Of a stretch of 64,000 bases of DNA, positions 57,852 to 64,000 are shown one piece after another. The DNA is taken from assembly GCF_001475935.1 (NCBI RefSeq), contig NZ_LDQA01000021.1:1-64000 (forward strand), written 5' to 3'. Each line of letters begins with the position of its first letter. Position 1 is the first letter of the stretch. The notes beneath the pieces are model-generated. The model searched no databases. It was given only the letters and a program-made list of their open reading frames with translations, and was not told the DNA's origin. The stretch is from Aureimonas ureilytica (GTDB taxonomy: Bacteria > Pseudomonadota > Alphaproteobacteria > Rhizobiales > Rhizobiaceae). The position numbers and the translations under genes are program-made.

Positions 57852-58898
57852 ATGACCGCCACGCTCGAGGAGTTTTTCGCTCCCTTTGCCGCCAGGAGCC
57901 CGATCGGGCGCGACGTCGCCGCGCTGCTGACGGAGCTGGCCGGAGCGGCCGCGAGCCTCCAGACGCTGATCAGCTCGGGCGGTGCGATGGGCGGGGCCAG
58001 CGCGACCTCTCCCAAGGGCGCGGCCAATGGCGGCGGCGATGTGCAGAAGGTCTTGGACCTCGAAGCCGATCGCCTCTTCGTGGCGGCCGCTCGCGCCGCG
58101 CCGGTGGCCTTCTACGGCTCCGAGGAACAGGACGAGGCCGTGGCGATGCAGCCCGAGGGCACGCTCGCGCTGGCGATCGACCCGCTCGACGGCTCGTCCA
58201 ATATCGAGACCAATGTCTCCATCGGCACGATCTTTTCCGTGCTGCCGGTCGAGGCCGAGCACCGGGCCGATCCCGCCAGCGTCTTCCGCCAGCCCGGCCG
58301 CCGTCAGCTGGCTGCTGGTTTTTTCGTCTATGGGCCGCAGCTTCTTCTGGTCGCGACGGTGGGCGAGGGGACACATGTCTTCGGCTGGTCGCCCGAGACA
58401 CGGCGCTTCACCTTCGCGCAGACGCTGCGCATTCCCGAAGACGCCAAGGAATATTCGATCAACGCCTCGAACGTTCGCCATTGGGACGCGCCGGTGCGCC
58501 TCTATGTCGACCGGTGCCTCGCCGGCAAGGACGGGCCGCGCGGGCGCGACTTCAACATGCGCTGGGTCGCCTCCATGGTGGCGGACGCCTATCGCATCTT
58601 CGTGCGCGGCGGCGTCTATCTCTACCCCGGCGACAGCCGCAAGGGCTACGCGCAGGGTCGCATCCGTCTTCTCTACGAGGCGAGCCCGGTGGCCTTCTGC
58701 GCCGAGCAGGCCGGCGGTGCGGCGACGGACGGCATCCATCCGATCCTCGACATCGTGCCCGAAGGGCTGCACCAGCGCACGCCCGTCGTCTTCGGCTCGC
58801 GCAACGAGATTCTGGAGATCGGACGCATCATGGCGGACCCGGACAGCCTCGCCACCGAATCCCCGCTTCTCCTGCATCGCCCGACCGGCGGAATCTGA
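57852..58898 (+). CDS. fbp: Fructose-1,6-bisphosphatase class 1
   Basis: Hydrolyses fructose 1,6-bisphosphate to fructose 6-phosphate in gluconeogenesis or a Calvin-type cycle. The 348-residue protein carries the metal/phosphate motif [15 protein letters not shown] and [23 protein letters not shown] 57852 has GGGAGG 6 nt upstream; an earlier ATG at 57840 overlaps that site and is less likely. It lies 5 bp before rpe, as in some CO2-fixation or pentose operons, though no cbb genes are seen. Confidence 0.94.
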   Translation: MTATLEEFFAPFAARSPIGRDVAALLTELAGAAASLQTLISSGGAMGGASATSPKGAANGGGDVQKVLDLEADRLFVAAARAAPVAFYGSEEQDEAVAMQPEGTLALAIDPLDGSSNIETNVSIGTIFSVLPVEAEHRADPASVFRQPGRRQLAAGFFVYGPQLLLVATVGEGTHVFGWSPETRRFTFAQTLRIPEDAKEYSINASNVRHWDAPVRLYVDRCLAGKDGPRGRDFNMRWVASMVADAYRIFVRGGVYLYPGDSRKGYAQGRIRLLYEASPVAFCAEQAGGAATDGIHPILDIVPEGLHQRTPVVFGSRNEILEIGRIMADPDSLATESPLLLHRPTGGI

Positions 58899-58903
58899 GC
58901 ATC

Positions 58904-59575
58904 ATGGCCGCAGACCTCGTTATCGCCCCGTCCATCCTTTCCTCCGACTTCTCGCGCCTGGGCGAAGAGATCGCGGCGGTCGATCGCGCCGGGGCGGACT
59001 GGATCCATCTCGACGTGATGGACGGGCACTTCGTGCCCAACATCACCTTCGGCCCGCCGGTCGTGGCGGCCGTGCGGGCTGCGTCGAAGAAGTTCTTCGA
59101 CGCCCATCTCATGATCGAACCGGCCGATCCCTATCTCGAAGCCTTCGCCAAGGCGGGCTGCGACGGCATCACCGTCCATGCCGAGGCAACGCGCCATCTC
59201 GACCGCTCGCTGCAGGCGATCCGCGCGCTCGGCTGCAAGGCGGGCGTCGCCATCAACCCGGCCACGCCCGAAACGGCGATCCAATACGTGCTCGACCGCG
59301 TCGACCTCGTTCTGGTGATGACGGTCAATCCCGGCTTCGGCGGGCAGAGCTTCATCCGCTCGACGCTGGACAAGATCGGGCGCGTGCGCGCCATGATCGG
59401 CGACCGGCCCATCCGCCTTCAGGTGGATGGCGGCGTTGCGCCGGATACGATCGGGGAGATCGTGGCTGCCGGAGCCGATACGTTCGTGGCCGGCTCGGCC
59501 GTCTACAAGGGCGGCAACGAGGCCGCCTATCGCGCCAACATGGATGCGCTGCGGAAAGCTGCCGGACGCAGCTGA
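58904..59575 (+). CDS. rpe: Ribulose-phosphate 3-epimerase
   Basis: TIM-barrel enzyme of 223 residues that interconverts ribulose 5-phosphate and xylulose 5-phosphate. [45 protein letters not shown] and [15 protein letters not shown] contain the metal ligands and the phosphate site. ATG 58904 is the family start. It is coupled to fbp and links to xylose use by xylA elsewhere in the window. Confidence 0.95.
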   Translation: MAADLVIAPSILSSDFSRLGEEIAAVDRAGADWIHLDVMDGHFVPNITFGPPVVAAVRAASKKFFDAHLMIEPADPYLEAFAKAGCDGITVHAEATRHLDRSLQAIRALGCKAGVAINPATPETAIQYVLDRVDLVLVMTVNPGFGGQSFIRSTLDKIGRVRAMIGDRPIRLQVDGGVAPDTIGEIVAAGADTFVAGSAVYKGGNEAAYRANMDALRKAAGRS

Positions 59576-59954
59576 CGAGACTGGGTTTCGCGACAGAGGG
59601 ATTTGAAGCAGTGCCATCTGGCTTCAAGTCCTTCTCAACTCGACGTGATAATGCTGCCTGATCGAAAGGCTTTTCACAGTCGAAACGCCCGGTCCCGGCG
59701 CGCTTGTACCGATTTAAACTGTGACCCCGGCCTGATCGGCCGATGATTTTCTTCGCAGGTGCGTTCGAAATCCTCGGACGCCCCGTTGCGTCCGGCTGAA
59801 AACAACACACCTATCTGCCGCGTCGCGTCGTGGGGACGGTTGCGAACGGCCGTCTCGCGGACAGGCCATCGGAAGCCCCGCACTGGGCCGGAGATGGTCC
59901 TCGCGAGACGGAAGGAAACACGCGGACGGATCGTCCGCCGCCAAGGAGGGGTCG
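59576..59954 (+). promoter_or_regulatory. Structured leader of the terC-like gene
   Basis: A 379-bp region without a gene. Two inverted repeats stand just before the start: CCGTCTCGCG (59850-59859) pairs with CGCGAGACGG (59902-59911), and GCGGACG (59922-59928) with CGTCCGC (59932-59938). The second ends 4 nt before the AAGGAGG ribosome site, so folding could block translation. TerC/Alx genes of other bacteria are often under yybP-ykoY manganese riboswitches, but I could not match that consensus here. Confidence 0.45.
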
Positions 59955-61007
59955 TTGGACCAGACATTATCGAATGCAGCCGCGGACACCGCGCTGACGG
60001 GCATTGCGCCCGACACCGTGCCGACCTGGGTCTGGCTCGCGACGCTCGGGGCGATCGCGGCCCTGTTCATCTTCGACTTCCTGACCCATGTCCGAAAGCC
60101 GCATGAGCCGACCTTCAAGGAAGCGGCGCTCTGGTCCACCTTCTACGTGGCGCTGGCCCTCCTGTTCGGCTGGGGCGTCTGGCATTTCTGGGACCGCGAG
60201 CACGGCGTCGAGTATTTCGCCGGCTTCATCACCGAGAAGTCGCTGTCGGTCGACAATCTCTTCGTGTTCGTCATCATCATGAAGAGCTTCCGCGTCCCGG
60301 CGGCCTATCAGCAGAAGGCTCTGCTGATCGGCATCGTGATCGCACTCATCATGCGCGGCATCTTCATCGCGCTCGGCGCCGCCGCCATCGAACGCTTCTC
60401 CTGGGTGTTCTACCTCTTCGGCCTGTTCCTTCTGTGGACGGCTTGGAAGCTCGTGGTGGAAAGCCTCAAGCACACCAAGTCCACGGACGAGGACTACGAG
60501 CCCAACGGCGTGGTGAAGTGGTTCCAGCGCCATATGCCGACCACGGACGATTATCGCGGCAACGCGCTGACGGTGATCGAGAACGGCAAGCGCATGTTCA
60601 CGCCGATGGCGATCGTCATCCTGGCGCTCGGCATGACGGATCTGCTCTTCGCGCTGGATTCGATCCCCGCGATCTACGGCCTGACCGACGCGCCTTATAT
60701 CGTCTTCACGGCGAACGCCTTCGCGCTGCTCGGCCTGCTGCAACTCTACTTCCTGCTGGGCGGCCTGCTCGATCGTCTAGTCTATCTCGGCATCGGCCTG
60801 TCGCTGATCCTCGCCTTCATCGGCGTGAAGCTCATCATCCATGCGATGGAAGCCAACACGCTGCCCTTCCTGAACGGTGGTCAGCCGATCGAGGGACTGC
60901 CGCATATCGAGACGGGCTTCTCGCTGTCGGTGATCGTCGGCATCCTCGTCGTTACCACGGTGGCGAGCTTGCTGAAGAGCCGGTCAGACGCCCGCAAGTT
61001 GCGGTAA
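59955..61007 (+). CDS. TerC/Alx-family membrane protein
   Basis: Inner-membrane protein of 350 residues with about nine hydrophobic segments. TerC motifs are FITEKSLSVDNLFVFVII and LGMTDLLFALDSIPAIYGLT, where the Asp residues sit in membrane segments and are thought to bind Mn2+. The family exports manganese (Alx/MntP-like) or links to tellurite resistance. The start is a TTG at 59955 set by AAGGAGG 6 nt upstream. No ter genes are near. Leader structure suggests translational control. Confidence 0.9.
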   Translation: MDQTLSNAAADTALTGIAPDTVPTWVWLATLGAIAALFIFDFLTHVRKPHEPTFKEAALWSTFYVALALLFGWGVWHFWDREHGVEYFAGFITEKSLSVDNLFVFVIIMKSFRVPAAYQQKALLIGIVIALIMRGIFIALGAAAIERFSWVFYLFGLFLLWTAWKLVVESLKHTKSTDEDYEPNGVVKWFQRHMPTTDDYRGNALTVIENGKRMFTPMAIVILALGMTDLLFALDSIPAIYGLTDAPYIVFTANAFALLGLLQLYFLLGGLLDRLVYLGIGLSLILAFIGVKLIIHAMEANTLPFLNGGQPIEGLPHIETGFSLSVIVGILVVTTVASLLKSRSDARKLR

Positions 61008-61036
61008 GAAGCACACCTTTCGGTGATGAATTGAGG

Positions 61037-61061
61037 AAGGCCGGCACCACGCCGGCCTTCT
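61037..61061 (+). terminator. Rho-independent terminator of the terC-like gene
   Basis: AAGGCCGGC and GCCGGCCTT pair around a short loop, followed by CTTCG; 30 bp after the stop. Confidence 0.75.
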
Positions 61062-61277
61062 TCGTTAAAAATGAGTTGGGATAAGGGGAGGCTGCCTCTT
61101 CTTTTTGCTTGCCTGTTTTTCGATAAGCCCCTCACATACCCTCATCGCCGCGAGGTGTTGAAAGCGCGTTCAGTCGACATGCAACTGTCATGCGACCATG
61201 ATAGCCGGCAGGCCGCGCACGGTTCGCACAAGCAGGGAACCGGCCGACACTGCGGCAATCGAGGGAGAGGGCCCGAC

Positions 61278-62393
61278 ATGATCCGGACATTGAATCACGG
61301 CGTTTCCATTTTGGCCGTCGCGGCTTTCGCGTTTTCCGCCGCCATTCCGGCCGCCCGCGCCCAGTCGATGGACGAACTGGTCGCCGCCGCCAAGAAAGAA
61401 GGGCAGCTTACCACGATCGCCCTGCCGCATGACTGGTGCAACTACGGCGCGATGATTTCGGGTTTCAAGGCCAAGTACGGCCTTCAGGTCAACGAACTGA
61501 ACCCCGATGCCGGCTCGGCCGACGAGATCGAGGCCATCAAGGCCAACAAGGGCAATACCGGCCCGCAGGCGCCCGACGTGATCGATGTCGGCCTGTCCTT
61601 CGGCCCGCAGGCCAAGACCGACCAGCTCGTTCAGCCCTACAAGGTTGCGACCTGGAGCGAGATCCCGGACGACGCCAAGGATGCCGAGGGCTACTGGTAT
61701 GGCGACTATTATGGCGTTCTCACCTTCGAGGTGAACAAGGACATCGTGAAGGACGCGCCGAAGGATTGGCCCGATCTTCTGAAGTCCGACTATTCCAACT
61801 CCGTCGCGCTGGCCGGCGATCCGCGCGCCTCCTCGCAGGCGATCCAGGCGGTCTATGCCGCCGGTCTTTCGGCCAAGCCGAACGGTACCGCGACGGAAAT
61901 CGCCGATGCCGGCCTCGACTTCTTCAAGAAGCTGAACGCCGAAGGCAATTTCGTCCCCGTCATCGGCAAGCCCGCCTCGCTGGCGCAGGGCACGACGCCC
62001 ATCATGATCCGCTGGGACTACAACGCCCTGGCCGGCCGCGACACGCTGAACGGTAACCCGCAGGTCGAGGTCATCGTGCCCAAGACGGGCGTCGTCGCCG
62101 GCGTCTACGTTCAGGCGATCAGCGCCTTCGCGCCGCATCCGAACGCCGCCAAGCTCTGGATGGAATATATCTATTCCGACGAGGGCCAGCTCAACTACCT
62201 CAAGGGCTATTGCCACCCGATCCGCTTCAACGCGATGGCCAAGGCCGGCAAGATCCCGCAGGATCTGCTCGACAAGCTGCCCCCGGCCGCCGACTACGAG
62301 AAGGCCAAGTTCCCGACGCTGGCCGATCAGAACGCTGCCAAGGCCGAGATCACCACCAAGTGGGACGAAGTCGTCGGCGCCAAGGTCCAGTAA
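61278..62393 (+). CDS. ABC importer substrate-binding protein
   Basis: Periplasmic binding protein of 371 residues. The signal peptide (SILAVAAFAFSAAIPAARA, likely cut before QSMDEL) is followed by a two-lobed fold with NPDAGSADEIEAIKAN, YWYGDYYGVLTFEVNKD and AQGTTPIMIRWDYNALAG. The family covers Fe3+, polyamine, thiamine and phosphonate-type transporters, so the ligand cannot be named. GGGAGAGGG precedes ATG 61278. A terminator between it and the permeases should make it more abundant, as usual for binding proteins. Confidence 0.9.
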   Translation: MIRTLNHGVSILAVAAFAFSAAIPAARAQSMDELVAAAKKEGQLTTIALPHDWCNYGAMISGFKAKYGLQVNELNPDAGSADEIEAIKANKGNTGPQAPDVIDVGLSFGPQAKTDQLVQPYKVATWSEIPDDAKDAEGYWYGDYYGVLTFEVNKDIVKDAPKDWPDLLKSDYSNSVALAGDPRASSQAIQAVYAAGLSAKPNGTATEIADAGLDFFKKLNAEGNFVPVIGKPASLAQGTTPIMIRWDYNALAGRDTLNGNPQVEVIVPKTGVVAGVYVQAISAFAPHPNAAKLWMEYIYSDEGQLNYLKGYCHPIRFNAMAKAGKIPQDLLDKLPPAADYEKAKFPTLADQNAAKAEITTKWDEVVGAKVQ

Positions 62394-62403
62394 GACCGTC
62401 TCG

Positions 62404-62433
62404 AAAGGCCGCTCGATCCATGGGCGGCCTTTT
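62404..62433 (+). terminator. Hairpin between binding protein and permease genes
   Basis: AAAGGCCGC and GCGGCCTTTT pair around a 10-nt loop and end in a T run, 10 bp after the stop. Probably a partial terminator that lets some transcripts continue into the permeases. Confidence 0.8.
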
Positions 62434-62518
62434 CGCATACTCCGTCCGTTCGGTCCCCTCGGGGCGGGCGTGCGACTGAACACGAAAGGGAACGTTACCG
62501 CCTCGCTATCTCCTCAGG

Positions 62519-63484
62519 ATGGCGTCCCAGGCGCGAGCGTCTCGGCAGCGCTGTGAGGTGAGCTTGTCGTCAAGCGTCGGAATTCTTCAAGCGAGCGAGA
62601 GTGGGGCTGGTACGGCCGGCCCTTTGGCGGAGCGGCGAGCCAAGCTTTCGATGGCGTGGCTCGGCGTCGTGCCGTTTCTCCTGTTCGCGCTTCTGTTTCT
62701 GATCGGGCCGACGCTCTACCTCATCATCGGCGCTTTTCAGAACCCGGCAGGCGAGTTCACCTTCGCCAATCTGACCGCCCTGTTTCAGCCGCAGATTCTG
62801 GCGGCCTACTGGATCTCGATCCGCATCAGCCTGGCCTCCGCTGGGCTCGGCGCGTTGATCGGCTTCTTCGTCGCCTATGCCATCGTGCATGGCGGACTGC
62901 CCTCCTGGGTGCGCTCCAGCACGGTCACCTTTTCGGGCGTCGCCTCCAATTTCGCCGGCATCCCGCTTGCCTTCGCCTTTCTGGCGACGGTCGGCCGGCT
63001 CGGCCTCGTCACCTGGTTCCTGAACGAGGCCTTTGGTCTCAACATCTACCGGATGGGCTTCAATCTCCTGAGTTTCTGGGGACTGACGCTCACCTATCTC
63101 TACTTCCAGATTCCGCTGATGGTGCTCATCATCGCGCCGGCGCTGGATGGTTTGAAGCGCGAATGGCGCGAGGCTTCCTCGATTCTGGGCGCGACCAACT
63201 GGCAATATTGGCGCATGATCGGCCTGCCCGTGCTCTTCCCGAGCCTGCTCGGCTGCTTCCTCCTGCTGTTCGCCAACGCCTTCGGCGCCATCGCCACGGC
63301 CTATGCGCTGACGGGCTCTTCGCTCAACATCGTGCCGATCCTACTCTACGCGCAGATCCGGGGCGACGTGCTCTACAATCCCAATCTCGGCTATGCGCTG
63401 GCTTTCGGCATGATCGTCATCACCGGCTGCTCCAACCTCCTTTACATCTGGCTGCGCTCGCGCGCGGAACGGTGGCTCAAGTGA
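62519..63484 (+). CDS. ABC importer permease, first subunit
   Basis: Inner-membrane permease of up to 321 residues with six membrane segments, starting at MAWLGVVPFLLFALLFLIGPTLYLI. The EAA loop that contacts the ATPase is EWREASSILGATNWQYWRMI. The first 40 residues are polar and doubtful; later in-frame starts such as GTG near 62558 or the ATG before AWLGV are possible. It overlaps the next permease gene by 4 bp (GTGA). Confidence 0.9.
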   Translation: MASQARASRQRCEVSLSSSVGILQASESGAGTAGPLAERRAKLSMAWLGVVPFLLFALLFLIGPTLYLIIGAFQNPAGEFTFANLTALFQPQILAAYWISIRISLASAGLGALIGFFVAYAIVHGGLPSWVRSSTVTFSGVASNFAGIPLAFAFLATVGRLGLVTWFLNEAFGLNIYRMGFNLLSFWGLTLTYLYFQIPLMVLIIAPALDGLKREWREASSILGATNWQYWRMIGLPVLFPSLLGCFLLLFANAFGAIATAYALTGSSLNIVPILLYAQIRGDVLYNPNLGYALAFGMIVITGCSNLLYIWLRSRAERWLK

Positions 63485-64000
63485 AACCCCATCGCGTCAC
63501 GGCCACGATCGTCGTTTGTCTGGCGGCGCTCTACTTCCTGCTGCCGCTCTGGGCGACCTTCCAGTTCTCGCTCTCCATGCTGCGCGGCACCTGGAGCTTT
63601 CAGGCCTACAAGGTCGTCTTCGCCGACCAGCGCTTTCAGGAGACGTTCCTTTTCTCGGCCGTGGCGGCGCTTGCCACCATCGTGCTCGGCGCGCTCCTCG
63701 TCGTGCCGACCGCCTATTGGGTTCGCCTGAAACTGCCGCGCTTTCGCCCCGTGGTGGAGTTCATCACGCTCCTGCCGCTGGTGATCCCGCCCATCGTGCT
63801 CGTGTTCGGCTATCTCCGGCTCTACAATTCCTCCTCCTGGCTGCCCTTCACCGATACTGTGGCCGGCACCAATGTGCTGCTCGTCTTCGGCTATACGGTT
63901 CTGGCGCTGCCCTACATGTATCGCGCGGTGGACACGGGGCTTCAGGCCATCGACATCCGCACGCTGACGGAGGCGGCAGAGAGTCTGGGCGCTAAGCGCG
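63481..64000 (+). CDS. ABC importer permease, second subunit (cut by window end)
   Basis: Read from GTG 63481, which overlaps the stop of the first permease. The visible 173 residues show membrane segments ATIVVCLAALYFLLPLW, AVAALATIVLGALLVVPTAYW, FITLLPLVIPPIVLVFGYL and VLLVFGYTVLALPYMYRAV. The EAA loop TLTEAAESLGAKR is reached as the window ends. An ATPase gene is expected just outside. Confidence 0.88.
   Translation, partial: MKPHRVTATIVVCLAALYFLLPLWATFQFSLSMLRGTWSFQAYKVVFADQRFQETFLFSAVAALATIVLGALLVVPTAYWVRLKLPRFRPVVEFITLLPLVIPPIVLVFGYLRLYNSSSWLPFTDTVAGTNVLLVFGYTVLALPYMYRAVDTGLQAIDIRTLTEAAESLGAKR

Noticed and set aside
59576-59954. yybP-ykoY manganese riboswitch
   Set aside because: Expected for the gene family, but the conserved loop sequences could not be located. 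A covariance-model search would decide.

Overview
The window is a GC-rich (by eye about 65%) chromosomal segment of an alphaproteobacterium of the order Hyphomicrobiales (Rhizobiales). The order is indicated by divergent fabA-fabB-fabI and irr, by dnaN-recF and dnaA beside rpsT, by the ahcY-HPr-EIIA group, by a DUF1476 F1-ATPase inhibitor, by a UPF0314/DUF2585 protein, and by a perfect CtrA-type box and a cluster of GANTC (CcrM) sites. Together with a crtX-crtY-crtI-crtB / crtE / type 2 idi carotenoid cluster this fits a yellow Aurantimonadaceae-like bacterium such as Aureimonas. The genus is an inference from gene content only. I saw no rRNA, tRNA, CRISPR array or prophage.

Layout. 1-4.1 kb: start of ahcY, HPr and EIIA of a regulatory PTS, then a membrane diguanylate cyclase where hprK/chvG normally sit. 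4.3-7.3 kb: alr-dadA for alanine racemisation and oxidation, with a divergent Lrp/AsnC regulator. 7.3-12 kb: fabA-fabB-fabI, a small secreted protein, irr and an SH3 protein. 12-19.2 kb: a chemoreceptor, then moeB-recF-dnaN and dnaA behind a rhodanese gene. 19.2-20 kb: a long dnaA upstream region carrying ten GANTC sites, then rpsT. 20.5-28 kb: a first copy of a short repeat, a Sel1 protein, a GH10 xylanase, and a reverse-strand operon uxs-ugd-GT2-epimerase that would make UDP-glucuronate and UDP-xylose for a polysaccharide. 28.5-30 kb: an orphan LuxR-type response regulator and an HEPN-like protein. 30-37.3 kb: a type I secretion locus with two unusual repeat proteins, an ABC exporter and an HlyD adaptor. 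38-42.2 kb: a LacI regulator with xylA, a lone serine recombinase and a very acidic small protein. 42.4-49.7 kb: a DUF4130-UdgX DNA repair fusion, a second chemoreceptor, a HerA-like ATPase, the F1-ATPase zeta inhibitor and a UPF0314 membrane protein. 49.9-57.8 kb: the carotenoid cluster. 57.8-64 kb: fbp and rpe, a TerC/Alx-type protein with a structured leader, and the first three genes of an ABC importer, cut by the window end.

Best candidate for something undescribed: the 30.0-37.3 kb locus. It encodes an Asn/Ser/Asp-rich protein with a 45-residue tandem repeat and a 651-residue protein built from four imperfect modules. The two appear to share a short 'QQI..LND.D' motif, show no RTX nonapeptides, and are followed by a dedicated type I exporter. 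The first gene has a perfect TTAA-N7-TTAA box upstream. Secondary points are a three-copy family of 161-194 bp elements with matched terminal inverted repeats, and the GANTC cluster before dnaA.
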